Positions 1-9,238 of a stretch of 64,000 nucleotides of DNA are shown in pieces. Numbering within the stretch: position 1 is the first letter of the stretch; every line of letters begins with the position of its first letter. The stretch lies in NCBI RefSeq assembly GCF_014595975.1, contig NZ_JABWGQ010000047.1:62001-126000 (forward strand), in the 5' to 3' direction. Both the position numbers and the translations under genes were made by a program. Origin of the DNA: Sphingopyxis sp. LK2115. Lineage in GTDB: Bacteria > Pseudomonadota > Alphaproteobacteria > Sphingomonadales > Sphingomonadaceae. The notes beneath the pieces are model-generated. The model saw only the letters and a list, made by a program, of their open reading frames with translations, ran no database searches and was not told where the DNA came from.

Positions 1-798
1 CTTGTCATTCCGCACGCGCTTGGCCAGCATCTGTGGTTCGAGGCGGGTGAGGGACCGCGGCTCGCGCCGCCGCTCGTCGACAGCGCCCTGGCGTCGCTCG
101 AAGCCGCGCCGCAGCGGCTCGGTCCGGTCTATGCGACCGTCGCGCGCGTCGCAGCGGCGCTACCGGGCGAAACGACCTTTCTCGGCTTTGCCGGAAGCCC
201 ATGGACCGTCGCCACCTATATGGTCGCGGGTCAGGGGTCGAAGGATCAGGCGGCGGCGCGGCGGATGGCGTTCGCCGATCCCGCGGCCTTCCAGACGATC
301 ATCGACGCGATCGTCGAGCTTACGGTCGTCTATCTGGCCGGCCAGATCGAACATGGCGTCGACGCCGTGCAGCTCTTTGACAGCTGGGCGGGCAGTCTCA
401 GTCCCGCACAATATGAACAATGGGTGATCGCGCCCAATGCCGAAATCGTCCGGCGATTGAAGGCGCTGCACCCCGACACGCCGATCATCGGCTTTCCCAA
501 GGGTGCGGGCGGCAAGCTTCGGGCCTATGCCGACGAAACGCGCGTCGACGCGATCGGGCTCGACGAGACGGTCGACCCTGGCTGGGCCGATGCCGCCTTG
601 CCGCCACATCTTCCGGTGCAGGGCAATCTCGATCCGCTCGCGCTCGTCGCGGGCGGCGGCGCGCTCGACAGTGCGATCGACCATATCCTTGCGGCTTTCC
701 CGTCGCGCCCCCATATCTTCAACCTGGGACATGGGATCGTTCCCGACACCCCGATCGCCCATGTCGAACATCTCATCAAGCGCGTCCGCGGCGGATAA
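1..798 (+). CDS. hemE: Uroporphyrinogen decarboxylase, 5' end missing
   Basis: Decarboxylates the four acetate side chains of uroporphyrinogen III to give coproporphyrinogen III in cytosolic haem biosynthesis. The reading frame is open from the first base of the window, so the N-terminus lies to the left; 265 residues remain of a usual length near 340. The visible part carries the family block FAGSPWTVATYM and a later QLFDSWAGSLSP segment, both characteristic of HemE. The stop TAA is followed one base later by the ATG of hemJ, so the two haem genes are translationally close. In Caulobacter and Rickettsia hemE flanks the replication origin (known for those genomes), so oriC may lie just outside the window (inference). 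The identification is firm. Confidence 0.95.
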   Translation, partial: LVIPHALGQHLWFEAGEGPRLAPPLVDSALASLEAAPQRLGPVYATVARVAAALPGETTFLGFAGSPWTVATYMVAGQGSKDQAAARRMAFADPAAFQTIIDAIVELTVVYLAGQIEHGVDAVQLFDSWAGSLSPAQYEQWVIAPNAEIVRRLKALHPDTPIIGFPKGAGGKLRAYADETRVDAIGLDETVDPGWADAALPPHLPVQGNLDPLALVAGGGALDSAIDHILAAFPSRPHIFNLGHGIVPDTPIAHVEHLIKRVRGG

Positions 799-799
799 T

Positions 800-1249
800 A
801 TGGCAGACTGGGCAGGATTTCTGGGAGCAACGATGCTTTGGGTCAAAGCCGCGCATGTCATTTTCGTGATTTTCCTGATGGCCGGACTGTTCATGATGCC
901 GCGCTTCTTCGTCTATCACCAGCAGGCGGCCGTCGGGTCCGACGAGGACAAGAAATGGATCGAGCGCGAGGACCGGCTGCGGCGGATCATCCTCAATCCG
1001 TCGCTGGTCATCGTCTGGATCTTCGGGCTGACGCTCGCCTTCAACGGCAATTACTGGGGCGAGACCTGGTTCATCGCCAAATTCATCCTGGTGCTCGCGC
1101 TGTCGGGCTATCACGGCTGGCTGATCGGTTATTTCAAGAAGCTCAGCAAGGGAGAGCGGCCGCTCACCGAAAAGCAGCTGCGGATGCTCAACGAGGTTCC
1201 CGGCGTCGCCGCGGCGATCATCGTCATCCTTGCGGTTATCCGGCCCTGA
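800..1249 (+). CDS. hemJ: HemJ/CopD-family protoporphyrinogen IX oxidase
   Basis: A 149-residue membrane protein of the HemJ family, which oxidises protoporphyrinogen IX to protoporphyrin IX in bacteria lacking HemG and HemY. Four hydrophobic segments are visible, with a conserved histidine in the first (KAAHVIFVI) and the family-typical PRFFVYHQ and GYHGWL patches. The length fits the family's usual 140-180. The start at 800 directly follows hemE; an internal ATG at 833 gives MLWVKAAH, which matches how some homologues begin, so the first 11 residues are uncertain. Adjacency to hemE supports the haem assignment over a copper-resistance role. Confidence 0.88.
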   Translation: MADWAGFLGATMLWVKAAHVIFVIFLMAGLFMMPRFFVYHQQAAVGSDEDKKWIEREDRLRRIILNPSLVIVWIFGLTLAFNGNYWGETWFIAKFILVLALSGYHGWLIGYFKKLSKGERPLTEKQLRMLNEVPGVAAAIIVILAVIRP

Positions 1250-1796
1250 ACTGTTGTCCCTTTTTTACCCTGTCGGCTGGGAACGATCGGTTGGTGACAG
1301 GACCGCAGAGGCAGCCGTTGACCGCTGCTATCGTTGCAACACCTGCACACATGACTGAGAGAGCGGAATTCGACCGATAGCGGACCTGATCGGTTGCTCC
1401 CCAACCCAAAGCTGTTGTCCCCGACGCCCCGTATAATCGCTTTTCCACCTTGTTTTGCGGTGCCCGCCCGCAATGATTGTTCGTCATCGTTCTGGCGCGA
1501 CACCATATCATTGACTGCAACGCTGATTCTGGGACGACAAAGGAGACAGATTCGCGGCGCACGTCCGTATCTTTTGTTGCGTTTTCGACGGGTCGGCGCG
1601 CATCGCCGCCCGTTGCAGTCGCGATTGACTTGGCGCGCAGCGGGTTATAGGGGCCGGTCAATCCCGTATCCCAGGCGGGCGGTGCGTCCCCCGCGCCGAA
1701 GCTATCATCGACGGCCGTCCCCCGGCCGGATAGGCACCCGGCGGTGCAACGAGCTTTAGTCTGATTATCTCCCGAATATCTGTCCGGAATCCATCC
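1250..1796. other. Intergenic region upstream of rho, no gene recognised
   Basis: A 547-base gap between hemJ and rho. Short open frames exist here but none has a recognisable protein or a convincing ribosome-binding site. It is a little less GC-rich than the flanking genes and includes a T-run just after hemJ (1260-1266) without a clear hairpin. A long leader before rho is common because rho is autoregulated in many bacteria; whether that applies here cannot be judged from the sequence. Confidence 0.6.
1625..1651 (+). promoter_or_regulatory. Possible sigma-70 promoter for rho
   Basis: TTGACT at 1625-1630 and TATAGG at 1646-1651 are separated by 15 bases, one or two shorter than optimal. It lies about 145 bases upstream of the rho start. 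This is a consensus match only; other weaker matches exist in the same gap. Confidence 0.3.
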
Positions 1797-3053
<1,257 letters not shown>

Positions 3054-3075
3054 GCACAGGGCGGGTTAAGCAAAG

Positions 3076-3798
3076 ATGCTGGATATCTTTATGCAGGTCG
3101 GCGCGCACGCCGGCGGATTTGGCGGGCCCGCAGGCATGTGGGACGCAATCGTTCACGATTTTTCGAACATTACCGAGCCCGCGGCCTTCGCGGCCTTTCT
3201 GCAAGTGCTGATGATCGACATCGTGCTGGCGGGTGACAATGCCATCGTCGTCGGCGCGCTCGCGGCGGGACTTCCCGCCGACCAGCGCCGCAAGGTGATT
3301 GTCATCGGCGTGCTTGCGGCGCTGGTGCTGCGCATTGCCTTCGCGCTTGTCGTGACGCAGTTGATGCAGATCGTCGGACTGATTTTTGTCGGTGGCCTGC
3401 TGCTGATCTGGGTGGCCTGGAAAATGTGGCGCGAACTGCGCGACGGCGGCCATTCGGCGGGGTCTCCGGAAATTGTCGGCGACGAACATTCGGGTCTCCG
3501 GCCTGCGAAGAGCTTTGCCGGCGCCGCCTGGGCGGTTGCCGTCGCCGACGTCAGCATGAGCCTTGACAATGTGCTCGCGGTCGCCGGCGCGGCGCGCGAC
3601 CATCCGGGCATCCTGATCGTCGGCCTGATCTTTGCAGTGGCCCTGATGGGTGTCGCGGCGAACATCATCGCCAAATATATCGAACGTTATCGCTGGATCG
3701 CCTATCTCGGCCTTGCGGTGATCGTCTATGTCGCATTCAAGATGATCTACGAAGGCTGGATCGACCCCAGCGTCGGCATCGGTACGCTTTTCGGCTGA
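3076..3798 (+). CDS. TerC/YjbE-family integral membrane protein
   Basis: A 240-residue membrane protein with about seven hydrophobic helices. The two acidic repeats that define the TerC superfamily are present: MIDIVLAGDNAIVVGALA and VAVADVSMSLDNVLAVAGAA. These acidic residues are thought to handle divalent metal; some family members act in manganese efflux or metal loading of exported enzymes (family knowledge). It follows rho by 22 bases and is closed by a strong terminator, so it may be co-transcribed with rho. The start at 3076 has only a weak Shine-Dalgarno; an ATG at 3136 would remove 20 poorly hydrophobic residues. The substrate is unknown. Confidence 0.85.
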   Translation: MLDIFMQVGAHAGGFGGPAGMWDAIVHDFSNITEPAAFAAFLQVLMIDIVLAGDNAIVVGALAAGLPADQRRKVIVIGVLAALVLRIAFALVVTQLMQIVGLIFVGGLLLIWVAWKMWRELRDGGHSAGSPEIVGDEHSGLRPAKSFAGAAWAVAVADVSMSLDNVLAVAGAARDHPGILIVGLIFAVALMGVAANIIAKYIERYRWIAYLGLAVIVYVAFKMIYEGWIDPSVGIGTLFG

Positions 3799-3817
3799 CC
3801 GACCGCCAACGGAAATG

Positions 3818-3847
3818 AAAGGCCAGCCCCGCAAGGGGCTGGCCTTT
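3818..3847 (+). terminator. Intrinsic terminator after the TerC-family gene
   Basis: A perfect 13-base-pair stem (AAAGGCCAGCCCC, 3818-3830, pairing with 3835-3847) with a GCAA tetraloop. The downstream arm ends in TTT. It is symmetric enough to work on both strands and ends rho/TerC transcription. Confidence 0.88.
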
Positions 3848-3873
3848 CCCTATTGACTTCCCATCTGTCTGCG

Positions 3874-4275
3874 ATGTCTCAGATTCACATGACCCGCGTC
3901 GCCGTCGGCTGTTCCGATTATCCGGCGCTGGAGGCGCGCATTGCCGCCTATGCTGCTGGTGGCGAGGTTCGCTTCCCGACGCGCTTCAAGCCCAAACGCG
4001 CCAACGAGCTGGTCGGCGGCAAGCTGCATTTCATCGTCAGACATAGGCTCGTCGCGCGCGTGCAAATCCTGCGCTTCGACGATCGCAGCGACGGGCGGGT
4101 CGATATCGTCTGCGCTGCCGATCTGGAGCGTGTGTATCCGCAGCCGAAGCGCGCGCATCAGGGGTGGCGCTATCTGACCGATGCCGACGCGCCCAAGGGG
4201 CTTAGCTACGGCAGCGGCGTCGGCGAGCTGCCGCCCGAACTCTATCGCGATCTCGCCGAGCTGAGCCTGATCTAG
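3874..4275 (+). CDS. DUF1489 family protein
   Basis: A soluble protein of 133 residues matching DUF1489 of alphaproteobacteria. Typical features are an MTRVAVGC opening, a PTRFKPKRANEL segment, the patch GGKLHFIV and the late QGWRYLTDADAP motif. Function is unknown. I chose ATG 3874; a TTG at 3853 is in frame but sits only six bases past the preceding terminator hairpin, and an ATG at 3889 is also possible. No good Shine-Dalgarno is visible. Its stop overlaps by four bases the convergent NTF2-like gene on the other strand. Confidence 0.8.
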   Translation: MSQIHMTRVAVGCSDYPALEARIAAYAAGGEVRFPTRFKPKRANELVGGKLHFIVRHRLVARVQILRFDDRSDGRVDIVCAADLERVYPQPKRAHQGWRYLTDADAPKGLSYGSGVGELPPELYRDLAELSLI

Positions 4276-4670
4276 CCCGCCTGCGCTGCAAGCATCGCGG
4301 CCATTTTTTCCCAGACCTTGTTGATGGCCTTGAGCGGTCGCACCATAACCTTGAAATCGGTTATTTTTCCTTCGTCATCCCAGCGGATGATGTCGACGCC
4401 GTTGATCTGGATGCCGTCGAGCTCGGTCAGAAACTCCAGCATGGCCTGATCGCCATCGACGATCTCGCGCAAATAGCGAAAATGCTCACCGCCGAGGACG
4501 TGGCTCGCCGCGTGAAGATAGGCAAAGACCTTGTCTTGCCCATCCTGCGGGGTGTGGACGACGGGTGAGTGGAACACCGCGTCGTCGGCGATCAGGCTCC
4601 GCAAGGTTTGCGGATCGCCGCCGCCCGCCATATAGGCGTGCCAGGCGGCGAGCCCCTGATGCGCGCTCAT
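4272..4670 (-). CDS. NTF2/SnoaL-like small cone-barrel protein
   Basis: A 132-residue protein with the SnoaL/NTF2-like pattern: an N-terminal helix (LAAWHAYMAGGD-like), LIADDAVFHSPV, and the C-terminal strand GKITDFKVMVRP. The fold is used by ketosteroid-isomerase-type enzymes, ligand-binding proteins and many hypotheticals, so the activity is not predictable. Its start overlaps the stop of the upstream dienelactone hydrolase gene by four bases (ATGA), indicating a two-gene operon. A substrate-processing partner role is inference. Confidence 0.78.
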   Translation of the reverse strand: MSAHQGLAAWHAYMAGGGDPQTLRSLIADDAVFHSPVVHTPQDGQDKVFAYLHAASHVLGGEHFRYLREIVDGDQAMLEFLTELDGIQINGVDIIRWDDEGKITDFKVMVRPLKAINKVWEKMAAMLAAQAG

Positions 4671-5365
4671 GCCAGATGCTCGGCGAAAAAAGCCCTGGTG
4701 CGGCTATCGGCGAGCTTCGCGCCCTCGTCGTTGCGGCGATTGCCCATTGTCGCGGCGAAGCCGTGATCGAGGCCCGGATAATCGTGGAGCGTCACCTTCG
4801 GATGCGGGTCGAGCCCGTCGTGGATCCGCTTTTGCGCGGCATCGTCGACCAGATGATCCTCGGTCGGAATGTGGAGCATCAGCGGGTTGGCGATCGCATG
4901 GCTTTCATTGAGCATCTGGTCGATCATCACGCCATAATAGCCGACCGACGCATCGATGTCGGTGCGTGCGGCGGCCATATAGGCGAGGCGACCGCCAAGG
5001 CAAAAGCCGACGCACCCGACCTTGCTCGCGCCCTGGCTGCGGAGCCAGCGGATCGCTGCTTCAATGTCTTTCACCCCGTCGTCGGCGTCATATCGACTGA
5101 AATAGCCGAAAGCCTCGTTGAGTTCGGATTCGATGTCGGGATCGAGCTCGACCCCGGGGGCGAAACGCCAGAAGATGTCGGGCGCGATCGCCAGATAGCC
5201 TTCGGCCGCCCAATCGTCGCATTTCTGGCGGATGCCCGCGTTCACCCCGAAGATTTCGGGGATGACGATGACCGCGCGCGAGCTGTCGGCGTCGGGGCGC
5301 GCGACATAGGCGGGAATCTGGTTCGTCCCGTCGAGCGCGGGGATGGTAATGTTCGTCGCGGACAT
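4667..5365 (-). CDS. Dienelactone hydrolase family protein
   Basis: An alpha/beta hydrolase of 232 residues. The family triad is present: nucleophile Cys122 in GFCLGG, an acidic residue near 170 in IPTEDHLVD and His201 in GLDHGF. The cysteine nucleophile is the mark of dienelactone hydrolases, which open the lactone ring of 4-carboxymethylenebutenolides, but many paralogues act on other esters. The start at 5365 is preceded by AGGAGAG at good spacing; a longer frame to 5431 lacks such support and adds no conserved sequence. It forms an operon with the NTF2-like gene. No aromatic-degradation genes adjoin, so the substrate is open. Confidence 0.88.
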   Translation of the reverse strand: MSATNITIPALDGTNQIPAYVARPDADSSRAVIVIPEIFGVNAGIRQKCDDWAAEGYLAIAPDIFWRFAPGVELDPDIESELNEAFGYFSRYDADDGVKDIEAAIRWLRSQGASKVGCVGFCLGGRLAYMAAARTDIDASVGYYGVMIDQMLNESHAIANPLMLHIPTEDHLVDDAAQKRIHDGLDPHPKVTLHDYPGLDHGFAATMGNRRNDEGAKLADSRTRAFFAEHLA

Positions 5366-5470
5366 GGCGGGATCTCTCCTGACTCTTGCTTCTTGGCCGT
5401 GAAAGCGCAAAGCTAGCGGCGCCGCGGCCATGGCTCAAGCGGCTTACCATGACCGGGGCGGAGACAGGCG

Positions 5471-5764
5471 ATGAAGTTCAATATCGAGATCGATTGCACC
5501 CCCGAAGAGGCGCGACGGCTGTTCGGCCTTCCCGACCTCGAACCGCTCCACGACATCTATCTCGATCGCGTCAAGGAACTGATGGCAAAGGGTATCACGC
5601 CCGAGATGGTGCAGGCGATGGTCAAGAGCTGGGTGCCGATGGGCGAAAGCGGGCTGGGCCTTGTCCAGTCGCTGCTCGGCCAGTTTGGCGGCGGCCTGAT
5701 GGGCGGCGCGGCAAAAAGTGGCGACGCGGCTGACGGCAAACCCGCCAAGGGACGCAAAAGCTGA
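5471..5764 (+). CDS. DUF6489-type small protein
   Basis: A 97-residue protein beginning MKFNIEIDCTPEEARRLFGL, a pattern I associate with DUF6489 of sphingomonads. It has a beta-strand opening, an amphipathic helix around 25-60 (LEPLHDIYLDRVKELMAKG) and a glycine/lysine-rich tail (GGGLMGGAAKS). No enzyme motif is visible. Its stop TGA overlaps the proposed CTG start of mnmE in CTGA, which suggests translational coupling. Function is unknown; the family name is from recognition rather than a search. Confidence 0.75.
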   Translation: MKFNIEIDCTPEEARRLFGLPDLEPLHDIYLDRVKELMAKGITPEMVQAMVKSWVPMGESGLGLVQSLLGQFGGGLMGGAAKSGDAADGKPAKGRKS

Positions 5765-7092
5765 ACCAAGCGCGTGCAAGCAACACGATTTTCGCGCTGT
5801 CGAGCGGGATGCCGCCCGCTGCGATCGCGGTCGTGCGGATCAGCGGGGTCAATGCCGCCCAGGCGTTGCAGGCGTTGGCAGGGCGGCTGCCGACGCCCCG
5901 ACATGCCTCGCTCGCCAGATTGAAGGGCTGTGATGGCGGCGCGCTCGATCATGCGCTGATCCTCTGGTTTCCGGGGCCAGCGACCGCGACGGGCGAAGAC
6001 CTCGCCGAACTGCACCTGCACGGCGGGCGCGCGGTGGTTGCGGCGGTGGAGGCGGCGCTGGCGGCGATGCCGGGATTACGGCGCGCGGCGCCTGGCGAAT
6101 TTACGCGGCGGGCGTTCGAGAATGGACGGATCGACCTTGCCGAGGCCGAAGGACTGGCCGATCTGCTCGCGGCCGAAACCGAAAGCCAGCGGGTGCAGGC
6201 ACTGGACCATGCGAGCGGGCATGTATCGCGCGCAGTGGCGGGATGGCAGGATCGGCTGCTCGGGCTGATGGCAGAGGCGGAGGCCGAGCTCAATTTTTCC
6301 GATGAGGATGATGTCGACGTTGGCGAAGGGGTTGCGCAGCGCGTGCTGGAAGGGATGGCGACGCTGGCCGGAGAATTGGGCGCATGGCTGGCGCGGCCGG
6401 CTGCCGAGGTGATTTCGGAAGGCTTGTCCGTGGTGATCGCGGGACCACCCAATGCCGGTAAATCGACTCTTATCAACGCGTTAGCTAAAAGGGAACTCGC
6501 GATCGTGTCGCCGGTCGCGGGGACAACCCGTGACGTGATCGAAACGTCGCTGGCGCTTGACGGTATCGCGATGCGCTTTTCGGATACCGCAGGACTGCGC
6601 GGCGAAAGCGCCGATACGATCGAAGCCATAGGGATCGATCGCGCCAGGGCGGCGATCGAGGCGGCCGATATATTGCTGTGGCTCGGGCCGCCCACGGAAG
6701 CGCCCGACCACCCGCGCACGATCCTGATTGCGGCGCAGGCCGACCGCTGGCGCGGCGATGCGGCGGCCGAAGCAGCGGCCGCGCGATGCGACCTCATCCT
6801 GTCGGCGGCGACAGGCGAGGGTCTGGACAAGCTGCATCACCTGATCGTCGAAATGGCACGGACACTGTTGCCGCGCGAGGGCGAAGCCGCCTTGCGTCAG
6901 CGCCATCGAGCTGCATTAGGTGATGCAAAACAATGGCTTGATGTCGATCCCGGTTCGCGCGAGGCGGGCGATCTGATCCTGCTCGCCGAACGCCTCCGGC
7001 TCGCCGCGACCGCGCTGGACCGGATCACGGGGCGTGCCGGGGTCGAGGATATGCTCGATGCGCTGTTCGGGCGATTCTGCATCGGCAAGTGA
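5761..7092 (+). CDS. mnmE: tRNA modification GTPase MnmE (TrmE), probable CTG start
   Basis: With MnmG, installs the cmnm5/nm5 group on U34 of certain tRNAs using methylene-tetrahydrofolate and GTP. The protein is 443 residues from CTG 5761. The conserved N-terminal TIFALSSG strand lies upstream of the first ATG (5809), and the frame closes at a stop at 5731, so initiation must be at a non-ATG codon. CTG 5761 has AAGGGA eight bases upstream and overlaps the preceding stop. Domains: folate-binding N-terminus; G1 GPPNAGKS; TTRDVIE; DTAGL; SAATGEG; and the C-terminal CIGK. The G4 motif, usually NKxD, reads AAQAD. Next come a parS site and mnmG. Confidence 0.95.
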   Translation: MNQARASNTIFALSSGMPPAAIAVVRISGVNAAQALQALAGRLPTPRHASLARLKGCDGGALDHALILWFPGPATATGEDLAELHLHGGRAVVAAVEAALAAMPGLRRAAPGEFTRRAFENGRIDLAEAEGLADLLAAETESQRVQALDHASGHVSRAVAGWQDRLLGLMAEAEAELNFSDEDDVDVGEGVAQRVLEGMATLAGELGAWLARPAAEVISEGLSVVIAGPPNAGKSTLINALAKRELAIVSPVAGTTRDVIETSLALDGIAMRFSDTAGLRGESADTIEAIGIDRARAAIEAADILLWLGPPTEAPDHPRTILIAAQADRWRGDAAAEAAAARCDLILSAATGEGLDKLHHLIVEMARTLLPREGEAALRQRHRAALGDAKQWLDVDPGSREAGDLILLAERLRLAATALDRITGRAGVEDMLDALFGRFCIGK

Positions 7093-7108
7093 CGTTCCAC
7101 GTGGAACA
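7093..7108. promoter_or_regulatory. parS centromere site 1
   Basis: The 14-base palindrome GTTCCACGTGGAAC (7094-7107) with flanks C and A. It matches the near-universal ParB-binding parS consensus (TGTTTCACGTGAAACA and variants) apart from the first base. It starts immediately after the mnmE stop codon. Confidence 0.88.
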
Positions 7109-7167
7109 TCGGACCACCGGGCGCGGTGGATTCGCGCTCCGCTTTGCGCTAAAGGCGGCCGCCGATC

Positions 7168-9039
7168 ATGGATAGCAGTACAAACTTTGATGTCATCGTC
7201 GTCGGCGGTGGGCACGCCGGAACCGAGGCCGCCGCCGCCGCGGCGCGGCTTGGCGCGCGCGTCGCACTCGTCAGCTTCGACCCCGCGTTGATCGGGACGA
7301 TGTCGTGCAACCCGGCGATCGGGGGGCTGGGAAAAGGCCATCTGATGCGCGAGGTCGACGCACTCGACGGTTGGATGGCGCGCGCGGCCGACGCGGCGGG
7401 GATTCATTACCGGATGCTCAATGCGTCGAAGGGCGCGGCGGTGCAGGGACCGCGCGTCCAGGCCGATCGCAAACTGTATCGGCAGGCGATCCAGGATCTG
7501 ATCGCGGCGGAGGAAGCTATCGCGATCATCGAAGGCGAAGCCGCTGCGCTGATCCTTGCGGACAACGGCGCGCGCGTGGCGGGGCTCGAGCTTGGCGACG
7601 GCGCAAGATTGACCGCGGGCGCGGTGGTGCTCGCGACAGGCACTTTCCTTGGCGGGCGACTGTTTCGCGGCGAAGAACGGATGGAGGGCGGGCGCATCGG
7701 CGAAGCGGGGGCACTCCGGCTCGCCGCGCAGCTTCGCGCCGCCGATCTGCCAATGGCGCGGCTCAAGACGGGAACCCCGCCGCGACTCGACGGGCGCACG
7801 ATCGATTGGGCGCGGCTTGCCGAACAACCGTCGGACAGCTCCGAGGGGGCGACCTGGACCTGTTCCACGTGGAACAATGCGCGGATCGTGCCGCAGATTT
7901 TCTGCGCGATCACGCGCACCAACGCCGAATCGCACCGAATCATCGCCGATAATCTGCATCGTTCGCCGCTGTTCACCGGCGCGATCGGTGCGGCGGGGCC
8001 GCGCTATTGCCCGTCGATCGAGGACAAGATCCACCGCTTCGCCGATCGCGACGGGCATCAGATATTCCTCGAACCGGAAGGGCTCGACACGCATCTTGTT
8101 TATCCGAACGGCATTTCGACCTCGCTCCCCGCCGATGTGCAGCTCGCGATGCTGCGCACGATGGAGGGGCTTGAGACGGTCGAAATGGTCGTCCCCGGCT
8201 ATGCGGTCGAATATGACCATATCGATCCGCGCGCGCTCGACCGAACATTGCAGGTCCGCGCTATCGGTGGGCTGTGGTGCGCGGGGCAGATCAACGGCAC
8301 GACCGGATATGAGGAAGCCGCGGCGCAGGGGCTGGTCGCGGGCGCCAATGCCGCGCTCGCCGTCCAGGGGCGCGATCCTTTGATCCTTGATCGGTCCGAA
8401 TCCTATATCGGGGTGATGGTCGACGACCTGGTGTTGCAGGGGGTGACCGAGCCTTACCGGATGCTCACCGCGCGTGCCGAATATCGCTTGCGGCTGCGCG
8501 CCGACAATGCGGCGACGCGGCTGACGCCGAAGGGGATGGCACTGGGGCTGGTGCGGTCCGCGACCGCGGCGCTGTTCGACGCGCGGATGGCCGCGCGCGC
8601 GCGCGCGGAGACGCTGCTCGAAGCGCCGGTGGCGACTGCCGATTATGCGGCGATCGGATTGCCGCTGCCCGGTGACGGCATCGCGAGGCGGCGAATCGAC
8701 CTGATGCGTTTTCCCGACATGACGGTCGAGCGATTGAAGAGGCTGGTTCCCGATATCGAATCGATCGATCGGGCGATCCTGTCCGAAGTCGTCGAAGACG
8801 CGCATTATGCGCCCTATATCGCGCGCCACGAAGCCGAACTCCGCGCGCTCGCGGCGAACGAGGCGATCATTCTTGACCCCGCGCTTGACTATGGCGCGAT
8901 CGGCGGACTGTCGCGCGAGATGGTCGAACGGCTGACCAAGGCACGCCCCGAAACCTTGGGGCAGGCGTCGCGGATCGACGGGGTGACACCTGCGGCGCTC
9001 ACGGCGATCATGGTGCATAGCCGGCGGCGCGCGGCTTGA
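7168..9039 (+). CDS. mnmG: tRNA uridine-5-carboxymethylaminomethyl modification enzyme MnmG (GidA)
   Basis: The FAD-dependent partner of MnmE in wobble-uridine modification; 623 residues, the usual length. The FAD-binding Rossmann motif [12 protein letters not shown] lies near the N-terminus, followed by the signature [12 protein letters not shown] and the blocks [20 protein letters not shown] and [11 protein letters not shown]. The C-terminus has the MnmE-binding helical region ending [15 protein letters not shown]. One variable loop ([11 protein letters not shown], about residues 230-240) is encoded over a perfect parS palindrome. It begins after a parS-bearing 75-base gap with an AAAGG-type ribosome-binding site. 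Confidence 0.97.
   Translation: MDSSTNFDVIVVGGGHAGTEAAAAAARLGARVALVSFDPALIGTMSCNPAIGGLGKGHLMREVDALDGWMARAADAAGIHYRMLNASKGAAVQGPRVQADRKLYRQAIQDLIAAEEAIAIIEGEAAALILADNGARVAGLELGDGARLTAGAVVLATGTFLGGRLFRGEERMEGGRIGEAGALRLAAQLRAADLPMARLKTGTPPRLDGRTIDWARLAEQPSDSSEGATWTCSTWNNARIVPQIFCAITRTNAESHRIIADNLHRSPLFTGAIGAAGPRYCPSIEDKIHRFADRDGHQIFLEPEGLDTHLVYPNGISTSLPADVQLAMLRTMEGLETVEMVVPGYAVEYDHIDPRALDRTLQVRAIGGLWCAGQINGTTGYEEAAAQGLVAGANAALAVQGRDPLILDRSESYIGVMVDDLVLQGVTEPYRMLTARAEYRLRLRADNAATRLTPKGMALGLVRSATAALFDARMAARARAETLLEAPVATADYAAIGLPLPGDGIARRRIDLMRFPDMTVERLKRLVPDIESIDRAILSEVVEDAHYAPYIARHEAELRALAANEAIILDPALDYGAIGGLSREMVERLTKARPETLGQASRIDGVTPAALTAIMVHSRRRAA
7861..7876. promoter_or_regulatory. parS centromere site 2 (inside mnmG)
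   Basis: TGTTCCACGTGGAACA, a perfect 16-base palindrome lying within mnmG and read there as Cys-Ser-Thr-Trp-Asn. It is identical to site 3. Confidence 0.93.
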
Positions 9040-9238
9040 ATCGGAGGCGAGCTTCATTCGCGACGATGCCGGAGAGCGCATAGTGGCGCCGGTGCGAGAG
9101 GCTTCCCAAATTTCACGCAAGGGTGCAGAGGCATGAAGAGGAAGCTGGATTCCCGCGCGGCGCCGCAAATCGCCTGCGACTCAGCGGCAATGACGAGACA
9201 GGAATGGGCAGCTGGTGAGTTCTGACAGCGGCGTATTG

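Noticed and set aside
5809-7092. ATG 5809 as the mnmE start
   Set aside because: It would remove the conserved N-terminal strand TIFALSSG and has no Shine-Dalgarno at proper spacing.
6916-9168. 750-codon open frame antisense to mnmG
   Set aside because: Arg/Asp/His-rich, low-complexity product with no domain; mnmG on the other strand is certain.
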